DNA of 27,654 nt from Bacteroidota bacterium (GTDB taxonomy: Bacteria; Bacteroidota; Bacteroidia; NS11-12g; UBA955): the NCBI GenBank assembly GCA_947450015.1, contig CANFUB010000004.1:1-27654 (forward strand), read 5' to 3'. Below are positions 6,881 through 13,920 of the stretch, piece after piece. The notes beneath the pieces were generated by a model. That model did no database searches. It was not told the DNA's origin and saw only the letters and a program-made list of their open reading frames with translations. A program made the translations under genes and the position numbers. Position 1 is the first letter of the stretch. Each line of letters begins with the position of its first letter.

Positions 6881-8995
6881 TTAAAAAGTTTTCGCTTCTT
6901 CAATCCAAACATGCCATTGCTCAAGGCTGGTCATGCTGTCTTGACTTTCTAACTCAGCAATTTTCTCGTCAGTTAAGGCGATTAAATCTGCGTAAGTGTT
7001 AATTCCAAGGGCGTTTAATCTTTTTTCAAAAGCTGGACCAACGCCAGTTATTTTTTTAAGATCATCGCCTTTAGCGGTTTCTTTTTCTTCTACTACTTTC
7101 TTTTCAGCTTTAGGTTTTGATTCGGTAGCTGGTTTGCTGCCGGCATTATCGAACATCGCTTTCAAATCGCTGAAAGCATCAAGTTCACCTAAAGATGATT
7201 TATCTGTAGACTTGTTCATTGGTTTGCCTGTTTTAGCACCAGATTTAGCAGATTTATCTGAATTATCTTCTGCTCTTTTGGTTTTATCTTCAGCTTTCCA
7301 AGTATTTGTGTGAGACAATACGATGCTCTTACTTTCTTTATTGAATTCAATAACTTCGAAGGTAAGCACTTCATCTTCTTTTATTTTACCACCGTTTTCT
7401 TTTACTAAATGGCGTTTAGGAGCGAATCCTTCGATACCATATTGTAATTGAACGTTAGCACCTTTATCATTTTGAGAAGTAACGGTACCTTCGTGGTTAG
7501 AACCCAATTTGAAGATGGTTTCGAAAGTATCCCAAGGATTTTCTTCCAATTGTTTGTGGCCTAAAGATAAACGTCTGTTTTCAGCATCTACTTCTAAAAC
7601 TACAACATCAATTTTCTCATCTTTCTTAATGAATTCAGATGGGTGTTTGATTTTCTTGGTCCAAGACAAATCAGAAACGTGAATTAAGCCATCAACACCT
7701 TCTTCAAGTTCGATGAACAAACCATAGCTAGTTAAATTCTTAACTGTACCATTGTGTTTGCTACCAACTTTGTATTTTTCAACAATAGAAGCCCATGGAT
7801 CCGGTGTTAATTGTTTAATGCCCAATGACATTTTGTGCTCTTCTTTATCTAAAGATAAAACGATTGCTTCAACATCATCACCAGCTTTTAAGAAATCGTG
7901 TGGACTTCTTAAATGGCTGCTCCAGCTCATTTCAGAAACGTGAACTAAACCTTCAACACCTGGTTTAATTTCGATGAATGCACCATAATCAGCAACAGTT
8001 ACAACTTTACCAGTAACTTTTTCACCAATTTTAATGTTTTCACCCAAAGTATCCCATGGATGCTCAGTTAATTGTTTCATGCCTAAAGAAATTCTTTTCT
8101 TTTCGTCATCAAACTCAAGCACAACTACGTTGATTTTTTGGTCTAATTTCAATAACTCCTCTGGGTGATTGATTCTGCCCCATGAGATATCAGTGATGTG
8201 CAATAAGCCATCGATACCACCTAGGTCAACAAACACACCGAATGGCGCGATATTTTTAACGATACCTTCAAGCACTTGACCTTTTTCTAATTTAGAAAGG
8301 ATATCAGATTTTTGTGCTTCAATATCATCTTCGATTAATGCTTTGTGAGAGATAACAACGTTTTTGAATACATCGTTAACTTTTACAATTTTGAACTCCA
8401 TGTCTTTACCAACATATTGATCGTAATCTTTAATTGGCTTAACATCGATTTGTGAACCTGGCAAGAAAGCATCGATGCCCATAACATCAACTACTAAACC
8501 ACCTTTGGTTCTATTTTTTACTAAACCTGTTAAGATAGTACCTTCCTCCATAGCTTTCAAGATGTGCTCCCATGCTTTTTCTTGAATTGCGCGTTTACGG
8601 GATAAGATTAATTGACCGTTTTCGTCTTCTGTATTTTCAACATAAACTTCAACTTTGTCACCTACTTTAACATCAGCTAAATCTTTAAATTCATTTTTTG
8701 AAATGATACCATCAGATTTAAAACCCACATTCACTACAATCTCTCTCTCAGAAATGGCTACGATATAACCACTTACTAGCTCATTTTGAGTTAAACTTTT
8801 TAAAGAACCAGAATATAAGTTTTCTAATTCTTTACGTTGGCTTTTGTCATAATTGCCAAAACCAGCGTTGTCCATGCTCCAATCGAAATCTCCCGCAGCT
8901 GGAGCTGTTTCTTTTTTGTTGCGGGTAGTTGGGGTTTCTGCGGCTGCTTCAACATTTGTTGTAGCGTTGCCTTGGTTTAATTGTTCTTCTGTCAA
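6881..8995 (-). CDS. rpsA: 30S ribosomal protein S1 with C-terminal helix-hairpin-helix tail
   Basis: S1 binds mRNA on the small ribosomal subunit. The 704-residue product has an acidic/Ala-rich N-terminus and six S1 (OB-fold) repeats at about 72-136, 151-219, 237-307, 322-393, 409-481 and 498-562. Repeats 3-5 are the most canonical (GVFVDLGGIDGLLHITDISW, GLVHVSEMSW, GLIHVSDLSW). A Lys/Ser/Glu-rich linker follows (about 570-645), then a compact C-terminal domain (about 646-704) that starts LKKITGVGPAFEKRLNALGI and looks like a helix-hairpin-helix module. That tail makes it longer than the roughly 560-residue Proteobacterial S1. The start codon is TTG (8993-8995), chosen because a perfect Shine-Dalgarno sequence lies at the right distance and no ATG is available. 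Codons are U-ending and look adapted to high expression. Confidence 0.95.
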   Translation of the reverse strand: MTEEQLNQGNATTNVEAAAETPTTRNKKETAPAAGDFDWSMDNAGFGNYDKSQRKELENLYSGSLKSLTQNELVSGYIVAISEREIVVNVGFKSDGIISKNEFKDLADVKVGDKVEVYVENTEDENGQLILSRKRAIQEKAWEHILKAMEEGTILTGLVKNRTKGGLVVDVMGIDAFLPGSQIDVKPIKDYDQYVGKDMEFKIVKVNDVFKNVVISHKALIEDDIEAQKSDILSKLEKGQVLEGIVKNIAPFGVFVDLGGIDGLLHITDISWGRINHPEELLKLDQKINVVVLEFDDEKKRISLGMKQLTEHPWDTLGENIKIGEKVTGKVVTVADYGAFIEIKPGVEGLVHVSEMSWSSHLRSPHDFLKAGDDVEAIVLSLDKEEHKMSLGIKQLTPDPWASIVEKYKVGSKHNGTVKNLTSYGLFIELEEGVDGLIHVSDLSWTKKIKHPSEFIKKDEKIDVVVLEVDAENRRLSLGHKQLEENPWDTFETIFKLGSNHEGTVTSQNDKGANVQLQYGIEGFAPKRHLVKENGGKIKEDEVLTFEVIEFNKESKSIVLSHTNTWKAEDKTKRAEDNSDKSAKSGAKTGKPMNKSTDKSSLGELDAFSDLKAMFDNAGSKPATESKPKAEKKVVEEKETAKGDDLKKITGVGPAFEKRLNALGINTYADLIALTDEKIAELESQDSMTSLEQWHVWIEEAKTF

Positions 8996-9004
8996 ATTTT
9001 ATTT

Positions 9005-9012
9005 CCTCCTTT
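9005..9012 (-). promoter_or_regulatory. Perfect Shine-Dalgarno sequence of rpsA
   Basis: On the minus strand AAAGGAGG is complementary to 8 nt of the canonical 16S rRNA 3' end and lies 9 nt before the TTG start codon. I saw nothing comparable ahead of the other gene starts I inspected. It decides the rpsA start and may be a control site. Confidence 0.85.
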
Positions 9013-9022
9013 GTTGGGGCGG

Positions 9023-9030
9023 CAAAATTA
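9023..9030 (-). promoter_or_regulatory. -7 promoter element of rpsA
   Basis: On the minus strand TAATTTTG matches TAnnTTTG exactly. It ends 27 nt before the TTG start, leaving a leader of roughly 20 nt that contains the Shine-Dalgarno sequence. A -33 TTG is not obvious. Confidence 0.6.
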
Positions 9031-9385
9031 ATTAATATTTATTTAATTACCTATAGTTTTTTATTTCAGCTCATTCGTTGATTCTCAGTGCTATAGTTTT
9101 AAAAAGGCGTTGCCTTAAAAAAAACGACAAAAATCAAATAAATAAAGGCTATCAATTGATTCTAATTCATAATTTTTGAAAGTTAGACATTTGACAAAAA
9201 ACAGCGATTGCTTTCTAATTTCAGAAACCGCTATCAAATGCCATATTTTTTTATTCTATAAATACAATTAAAAGCTAAAAAAAATACATGTCAAAGCATT
9301 TGGTAGAATGAAAAGTGAACAAACTCAAAAGCGCTTTAAAAGAAAAAACTGATATAAGAAATGGATAAATATTTAACCCGTTGTT
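9031..9385. other. Gap of about 355 bases without a recognisable gene
   Basis: No open frame of note and no tRNA-like structure is visible. Two weak structures occur. One is a short hairpin, AAGGC/GCCTT at 9104-9116, which on the minus strand is followed by a T-run and could be a weak terminator. The other is an imperfect inverted repeat near 9200-9236, with AGCG...TTTCT facing AGAAA...CGCT. A small untranslated RNA on the minus strand is conceivable but I cannot support it. The rest is plain AT-rich sequence. Confidence 0.4.
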
Positions 9386-9832
9386 TTACTTTTTGAAATA
9401 AGGTCTAATTTGACTTTTGAGTTGGGCAATTTGCAATTTTTTTTTAATTTCTAAAGCTTGGCTATCTTCTAGCATCACTTGTTTAGAATTTAATTTTTCA
9501 AATATTGTATAAAGGATTTGATTTCGTTCAGAACGGCTTGAATCTTTAGACTCTTTGAGTAAATTGAATAATTGATTATAGGATTTTGACAATTTAGAGG
9601 CGTCAAAATCTTCAATATCTTGAATGGTTTTGATGTTCAAGTTTTGGAGCAGCGCCTTCTTAATCGAGTCGGAATTATACGCCATTGGTTTTGCATTGTC
9701 TTGAAAAGTATCACTTAGTAACTTTTCTATGGAAGTTGTTTTAAATTCATTTTCATTTGACTGATTGGCATTGTTATTCTGACATGCAAATAAAAGGACA
9801 CAAACGCAACCTAGTAGATACTTTATATTCAT
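9386..9832 (-). CDS. Hypothetical lipoprotein (148 aa)
   Basis: The signal peptide ends in LLFAC (Cys17), followed by an Asn-rich linker (QNNNANQSNENE). The rest is mostly predicted helix rich in Lys, Leu, Gln and Ser, with charged stretches such as KLSKSYNQLFNLLKESKDSSRSERNQ and a basic end, RPYFKK. This suggests a small helical, possibly coiled-coil, periplasm-facing protein. No family is recognised. It is separated from the next upstream minus-strand gene by a strong terminator and has its own promoter, so it is probably monocistronic. An N-terminal ATG at 9830-9832 lies 5 nt after the promoter element, which supports the chosen start. Confidence 0.75.
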   Translation of the reverse strand: MNIKYLLGCVCVLLFACQNNNANQSNENEFKTTSIEKLLSDTFQDNAKPMAYNSDSIKKALLQNLNIKTIQDIEDFDASKLSKSYNQLFNLLKESKDSSRSERNQILYTIFEKLNSKQVMLEDSQALEIKKKLQIAQLKSQIRPYFKK

Positions 9833-9837
9833 GGCTT

Positions 9838-9870
9838 CAAATTTACAAACATTACAAAGTTTTGGGCAAA
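9838..9870 (-). promoter_or_regulatory. Promoter of the 9832 lipoprotein
   Basis: On the minus strand TTTG (9867-9870) is followed after 21 nt by TAAATTTG (9838-9845), an exact TAnnTTTG match. It ends 5 nt before the ATG, again predicting almost no leader. It directly abuts the terminator of the upstream gene. Confidence 0.6.
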
Positions 9871-9902
9871 AAAAAAGTTGAGATTAAAATCTCAACTTTT
9901 TT
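9871..9902 (-). terminator. Intrinsic terminator after the 10354 lipoprotein
   Basis: The stem GTTGAGATT (9877-9885) pairs with AATCTCAAC (9888-9896). A-run and T-run flanks (9871-9876, 9897-9902) lengthen the stem and give a T-tract on the minus strand. It lies 20 nt after the stop codon of the 9923-10354 gene. Confidence 0.88.
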
Positions 9903-9922
9903 AATATTTGAATAATCTAAAA

Positions 9923-10354
9923 TTATTTTTTGATCATTTCTTTAGCATCTTTAACAACTTCTTTGCCTTTTTCGATGATGTTTTTACCTTCTTCAACTGG
10001 CGCTACAACAGCAGCAGTTGTATCAGCAGCCATAGCAGCAGCTTTTTCAGCGTCCATTTTAGCTTTGAAATCAACACCAGCAGCATTCCAAGACTCAGTA
10101 ACAGTAGCTAAAGTAGCTTTACCAGCCTCATCTAATTCTTCCATTTTAATTGAAGCAACAGCAGTATTAAAAGCTTCAGTGTAAGAAGCCAATGTAGCTG
10201 AATCGTGAGCAGGAGCAGCAGCGATAACAGTTTTCATTGAATCAACCCAAGCATTTAATTTAGTTAAGTTAGTAGCTGATTCAGTTACAGCAGGAGCATT
10301 GTTACAAGCTGCAAATAAAGCTGCAACAAAAGAAGCGATGATTAATTTTTTCAT
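9923..10354 (-). CDS. Ala-rich small lipoprotein, probably highly expressed
   Basis: The 143-residue product starts with a lipoprotein signal ending in LFAAC (Cys17), followed by NNAPAV. The mature chain is strongly helical and Ala-rich, with two Trp (NAWVDSMK, ESWNAAG). It ends in an amphipathic Lys/Glu helix (NIIEKGKEVVKDAKEMIKK) that resembles membrane- or wall-associated repeats. Codon use is very uniform: GCT for most Ala, GTT for Val, ACT for Thr, GGT for Gly. Its neighbours are more mixed. Together with the best promoter in the window, a leader of about 20 nt and a strong terminator, this points to an abundant envelope lipoprotein, perhaps analogous in abundance to Braun-type lipoproteins. 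I do not recognise a named family. Confidence 0.82.
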   Translation of the reverse strand: MKKLIIASFVAALFAACNNAPAVTESATNLTKLNAWVDSMKTVIAAAPAHDSATLASYTEAFNTAVASIKMEELDEAGKATLATVTESWNAAGVDFKAKMDAEKAAAMAADTTAAVVAPVEEGKNIIEKGKEVVKDAKEMIKK

Positions 10355-10380
10355 TTTTTATTTATTTCTTAAATTTGGTG

Positions 10381-10411
10381 CAAAATTAAAATTAAAATTT
10401 ATTAAAACAAA
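10381..10411 (-). promoter_or_regulatory. Strong canonical Bacteroidota promoter
   Basis: On the minus strand TTTG (10408-10411) is followed after 19 nt by TAATTTTG (10381-10388), an exact match to both consensus boxes. The last base lies 26 nt before the ATG, giving a real leader. It begins directly downstream of the def stop codon. Confidence 0.75.
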
Positions 10412-10412
10412 T

Positions 10413-10967
10413 TTATTTTTTTATTGGAAAACGCATCTTGTAATCGTGTTCAACACGCCCTAAACTTATGTTGTTTAACTTTCCTTTGAGTAAGTTCTTT
10501 TTAAGCGGTGTAACGTAATCTACAAACAATTTACCTTCAATATGATCATATTCATGTTGTATAATTCTAGCTGCCATTCCATCGAACGACAATTCGTGTT
10601 CCTTAAAATTCTCATCCCAAAAACGAATCGTTAATTCTGGTTTTCGACTTACATTTTCGCGAATGGTTGGAATACTTAAGCAACCTTCCTCGTATTTCCA
10701 TGGCTCTCCCCATTCATTTAAGATGGTTGGATTAATAAATGTTCTTTTGAAATCGGTTGGCTTAATACCTTCAATTGGGGTGCCATCCACGATAAAGATT
10801 CTAATTGGCAATCCTACCTGAGGTGCAGCCAAACCAATACCGTTACTTTCGTACATGGTTTCATACATATTGGCAATTAACTCCTGTAAATTAGGATAAT
10901 TAGGATCTATCTCAGTGCATTTCTTTCGTAATACAGGCGACCCATAGGCATAGATTGGTAATATCAT
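10413..10967 (-). CDS. def: Peptide deformylase
   Basis: The enzyme removes the formyl group from the N-terminal Met of new proteins. All three signature motifs are present in the 184-residue product: GIGLAAPQVG (43-52), EGCLS (94-98, metal-ligand Cys96) and QHEYDH (137-142, His138, Glu139 and His142). The length is normal. It overlaps the end of ruvX by 4 nt (ATGA), which implies translational coupling. A promoter for the following lipoprotein begins right after its stop codon. Confidence 0.97.
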   Translation of the reverse strand: MILPIYAYGSPVLRKKCTEIDPNYPNLQELIANMYETMYESNGIGLAAPQVGLPIRIFIVDGTPIEGIKPTDFKRTFINPTILNEWGEPWKYEEGCLSIPTIRENVSRKPELTIRFWDENFKEHELSFDGMAARIIQHEYDHIEGKLFVDYVTPLKKNLLKGKLNNISLGRVEHDYKMRFPIKK

Positions 10968-11374
10968 TTCGACGCTAAATAAGTTTGCAAAATTAAGGCA
11001 GCTGCTACGGTATCTACAAGTTTTTTATTTTTTCTATCCTTTTTTTTATAGCCTGCGTCAATTAAAGTCTGCTTGGCCATTCGACTTGTTAACCTTTCAT
11101 CAATTTTTACAATTGGATGATTCGGGAAATTTTCTTTTAGTTTTTTTTCAAATTCAATAACCATTTGAGTAGCATCGGTATCGGTACCGTCCATATTCAA
11201 TGGTGCGCCAAGAACAATGGTTTCTACATTCTCTTTTGCAAAATACCCTTTTAAATAATCAATAATTTTTGAAGTATCGATGGTATCAAGTGGATAGGCA
11301 ATCATTTGCAACGGGTCGGTTACCGCTACCCCTGTTCGTCTTCCTCCGTAGTCAAGTGCAATTATTCTGCTCAT
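10964..11374 (-). CDS. ruvX: YqgF/RuvX family putative pre-16S rRNA nuclease
   Basis: The 136-residue product has the RNase H-like fold of YqgF. It begins with IIALDYGGRRTGVAVTD, whose Asp is the first catalytic acid. It continues with IVLGAPLNMDGTDTDAT, a second acidic position in KIDERLTSRMA, and a C-terminal helix with the last acid in KLVDTVAAALIL. YqgF is linked to processing of the 5' end of 16S rRNA and was formerly annotated as a Holliday-junction resolvase. The gene overlaps def by 4 nt, so the two form an operon. A 16-bp palindrome lies upstream, in the gap it shares with divergent lysA. Confidence 0.93.
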   Translation of the reverse strand: MSRIIALDYGGRRTGVAVTDPLQMIAYPLDTIDTSKIIDYLKGYFAKENVETIVLGAPLNMDGTDTDATQMVIEFEKKLKENFPNHPIVKIDERLTSRMAKQTLIDAGYKKKDRKNKKLVDTVAAALILQTYLASK

Positions 11375-11382
11375 TTAAATAT

Positions 11383-11398
11383 AATGCAAGATTGCATT
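11383..11398. promoter_or_regulatory. 16-bp palindrome in the ruvX/lysA divergent gap
   Basis: AATGCAA, a GA spacer and TTGCATT form a perfect 7-2-7 inverted repeat. It starts 8 nt upstream of the ruvX ATG and 37 nt before the lysA ATG. It has the size of a dimeric regulator site. No regulator is known to me for it, and chance in AT-rich DNA is possible. Confidence 0.35.
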
Positions 11399-11420
11399 TT
11401 TATGTTCAGTATAAAAAAAT

Positions 11421-11428
11421 TAATTTCG
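11421..11428 (+). promoter_or_regulatory. Probable -7 element of lysA
   Basis: TAATTTCG differs by one base from TAnnTTTG and ends 7 nt before the ATG. No clear -33 box is visible. The spacing pattern is the same as for other genes here. Confidence 0.35.
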
Positions 11429-11435
11429 CACAATT

Positions 11436-12668
11436 ATGGAATTAGTGAATGGAAGATACCAGCTTGGTGGGGTTGATTTATTGCAATTGGTAGATCAATA
11501 TGAATCGCCACTTTATGTTTATGATGCAGGAACTATGCAAAAGCAATTTGATAAATTGTATAATGCATTTCCTGGTGTGAAGCTTCATATTCATTATGCT
11601 TGTAAGGCATTGAGCAATCTTTCAGTTTTAAAATTAATGAAGAAATTCGGAACTGGTTTGGATGCTGTTTCTATTCAAGAGGTATGGTTGGGATTAAAAG
11701 CAGGATTTTCGCCAGATGAAATTTTATATACACCTAACGGGGTTAGCATGGAAGAAATTGACATGGCGGTAAAAGAAGGTGTGAGAATTAACATCGATAA
11801 CATTTCAATTCTCGAGCAATTTGGTGCGAAATATGGTAAAACTGTACCTGTTTGTATCCGTGTTAATCCGCATATTATGGCAGGAGGCAACCATAAAATT
11901 TCTACAGGACATATTGATTCTAAATTTGGTATTAGTTATTACCAACTGAGACATGTTGCACGTGTTGTAAAATTGTATGATATAAATGTTGAAGGATTGC
12001 ATATGCACACTGGCAGTGATATTCTTGATGCCGAAGTATTTATAAGAGGAGCCGAATTGTTGTTCGAAGCTGCAGAAGACTTTAAAGACTTGCGATACAT
12101 GGATTTTGGAAGTGGTTTCAAAGTAGCTTATAAAGAGGCTGATATTACAACCGACATTAATGATATTGGTGGAAAAATTGCTTCTCGCTTTATTGAGTTC
12201 TGCAAAAAATATGGCCGTGAATTAGAATTATGGTTCGAGCCCGGTAAATTTTTAGTGAGTGAGTCGGGTTACTTTCTTGCAAAAACAAATGTGGTTAAAC
12301 AAACTACAAGCACCATGTTTGCAGGCATCGATACAGGTTTAAATCATTTGATTCGACCGATGTTATACGATGCGTATCACAAAATCACAAACATTAGTAA
12401 TCCTGTTGGCACTGAGCGTATTTATGCAGTTGTCGGCTATATCTGTGAAACCGATACATTCGGATGGGATCGTAAATTAAACGAAGTACGCGAAGGTGAT
12501 ATATTAGCTTTTCATAATGCTGGCGCTTATGGTTTCAGTATGGCTAGCAATTATAATTCCAGATTCAGACCTGCAGAAGTTTTAATTTATAATGGCGAGG
12601 CCCATTTAATTAGACGAAGAGAGACTTTAGAAGATCTGTTGACAACACAAATTAGTGTTGAAATTTAA
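11436..12668 (+). CDS. lysA: Diaminopimelate decarboxylase
   Basis: The enzyme makes lysine from meso-diaminopimelate, the last step of lysine biosynthesis, using pyridoxal phosphate. The 410-residue product has the alanine-racemase-like barrel. HYACKALSN contains the PLP-binding Lys57. Further motifs are FGTGLDAVS, GHIDSKFGI, GLHMHTGS and LWFEPGKFLV. The C-terminal beta domain carries GYICETDTFGWDR (with the active-site Cys) and NAGAYGFSMASNYNSR. The length is normal. It is probably monocistronic. Its stop codon overlaps that of the convergent kinase gene by 4 nt, so no terminator separates them. Confidence 0.95.
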   Translation: MELVNGRYQLGGVDLLQLVDQYESPLYVYDAGTMQKQFDKLYNAFPGVKLHIHYACKALSNLSVLKLMKKFGTGLDAVSIQEVWLGLKAGFSPDEILYTPNGVSMEEIDMAVKEGVRINIDNISILEQFGAKYGKTVPVCIRVNPHIMAGGNHKISTGHIDSKFGISYYQLRHVARVVKLYDINVEGLHMHTGSDILDAEVFIRGAELLFEAAEDFKDLRYMDFGSGFKVAYKEADITTDINDIGGKIASRFIEFCKKYGRELELWFEPGKFLVSESGYFLAKTNVVKQTTSTMFAGIDTGLNHLIRPMLYDAYHKITNISNPVGTERIYAVVGYICETDTFGWDRKLNEVREGDILAFHNAGAYGFSMASNYNSRFRPAEVLIYNGEAHLIRRRETLEDLLTTQISVEI

Positions 12669-13276
12669 TTTGATTTCAAAATACTGTGAAGCGCAATCAG
12701 CAATTGATCAAACGCTTCTTGGAAATGATTTTGATTGTCGATTATAATATCAGCTAAATTTTGATATGGCTTAACAAAGGTCTCAAATCCAGGCAAGGTA
12801 TGATTGTGCCATTGATACTTGATTATCTCTTCCGTTAGTCCTCGCTCCTGTTGGTCTCTGATAAGTCTTCTATTTAAAGCAATTTCAGGATGCAACTGTA
12901 GGAAAATTTTGTAGTCAAACAAATTGTTAATTGCTGGATAATGGTAAATAAATAAACCTTCAACAATTAAGATTGGTGCAGGTTTAATTTCAAAAAACGC
13001 TTCTTGCGCATTTGGGTTGTTGAAATTGTAGACTTTTTTTGTAAGGCTTTTACCTGATTTTATATGCAAAATATCATTTAGAAATGCAACATCATCGATT
13101 CCTTCGGGTAAATCAAAATTGTGAAAACCATTTTCATCGCGTTTTTGAAATTCAATTGGAAGGTAATAATTATCGGAAGATAGAATCTCAATTTCATCGC
13201 CTAGTTCATTTTTCAATAACCTTAACAAATGTGTTTTGCCAGCACCACTGATTCCACTTAGCCCAATGATATTCAT
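12665..13276 (-). CDS. udk: Uridine kinase-like P-loop kinase
   Basis: The 203-residue product has a Walker A motif GISGAGKT (8-15) and the phosphoribulokinase/uridine kinase layout: SSDNYYLP after strand 2, the nucleoside-binding region FHNFDLPEGIDD, PILIVEGLFIYHYP as strand 3, and RRLIRDQQERGLT in the lid. A uridine/cytidine kinase of pyrimidine salvage is most likely. Related P-loop kinases with other small-molecule substrates cannot be excluded. Its stop overlaps the lysA stop by 4 nt in convergent orientation. It has its own promoter with nearly no leader. Confidence 0.85.
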   Translation of the reverse strand: MNIIGLSGISGAGKTHLLRLLKNELGDEIEILSSDNYYLPIEFQKRDENGFHNFDLPEGIDDVAFLNDILHIKSGKSLTKKVYNFNNPNAQEAFFEIKPAPILIVEGLFIYHYPAINNLFDYKIFLQLHPEIALNRRLIRDQQERGLTEEIIKYQWHNHTLPGFETFVKPYQNLADIIIDNQNHFQEAFDQLLIALHSILKSN

Positions 13277-13283
13277 TGTAATT

Positions 13284-13312
13284 TAAAATTAGATAATTTA
13301 ATTTTGGACAAA
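13284..13312 (-). promoter_or_regulatory. Probable promoter of the uridine kinase gene
   Basis: On the minus strand TTTG (13309-13312) is followed after 17 nt by TAATTTTA (13284-13291), one mismatch from consensus. It ends 7 nt before the ATG. Confidence 0.4.
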
Positions 13313-13364
13313 GATATTTAAAGTTAAGGCAATTTTGAATGAAGCATCTTCACAAACAGATGAA

Positions 13365-13395
13365 TTGCTGAATTAATGATAAGCGCCTACATTTG
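13365..13395 (+). promoter_or_regulatory. Promoter that fixes the start of the 13400 lipoprotein
   Basis: TTG (13365-13367) is followed after 20 nt by TACATTTG (13388-13395), an exact TAnnTTTG match that ends 4 nt before the ATG at 13400. An in-frame ATG at 13376 lies between the two boxes and so cannot be on this transcript. Confidence 0.6.
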
Positions 13396-13399
13396 CTGT

Positions 13400-13894
13400 A
13401 TGAAAAAAATTGTATTTATTTTAACATTAATTATCACCACAGCAGCTTGTAATCATTCTCCTGATCAATTACTTTTAAAAAATATTAAACAATTAGAGGC
13501 TAACAATAGTTTGGCCACAAGCGATACGCTTATCAACAGTTATCTAGCCTTTGCGCATCAATTTCCTGAACATCCATATGCCATTAAATTTATGTTTAAA
13601 GCTGCAGAAGCCAATGTAAAAGCGAAAAGAAATTTAGAAGGCGCCCAATTATATGAGGCTTTAGCAAATCAATACAAAGACAGTTCACTTGCTGCCGAGG
13701 CACTAATTAGGGCTGGTTTCAATTACCAAGTCTTAAATGAAGTTGACAAACAGAAAAGGGTATTCAATCAATTTCTAATGCAATTCCCAAAACACGATAG
13801 GGTGAATGACATCAAAATGTCGCTTGATATGCTAAATTATACACCAGCTCAGCAAGACAGTATCATGCTTGAGCGTATCAATGGTAACAATTAA
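13400..13894 (+). CDS. Tetratricopeptide-like lipoprotein (164 aa)
   Basis: The start is set at 13400: this gives a clean lipoprotein signal (MKKIVFILTLIITTAAC, Cys17), and the promoter lies just before it. The mature part consists of paired helices with a TPR-like pattern: LINSYLAFAHQFPEHPYA, FKAAEANVKAKRNLEGAQLYEALANQ, and AAEALIRAGFNYQVLNEVDKQKRVFNQFLMQFPKHDRV. FPxHP/FPKH turns between repeats are also seen in YbgF/CpoB- and BamD-like proteins. A scaffolding role in the envelope is plausible. No partner is indicated by the neighbours, since the downstream 1460-residue protein has its own possible promoter. Confidence 0.8.
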   Translation: MKKIVFILTLIITTAACNHSPDQLLLKNIKQLEANNSLATSDTLINSYLAFAHQFPEHPYAIKFMFKAAEANVKAKRNLEGAQLYEALANQYKDSSLAAEALIRAGFNYQVLNEVDKQKRVFNQFLMQFPKHDRVNDIKMSLDMLNYTPAQQDSIMLERINGNN

Positions 13895-13920
13895 AATAAC
13901 CCATTTTTAGACGTCTTTTT

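Noticed and set aside
13376..13399. N-terminal extension of the TPR-like lipoprotein
   Set aside because: The ATG at 13376 lies between the -33 and -7 promoter boxes; starting at 13400 gives a normal lipoprotein signal.
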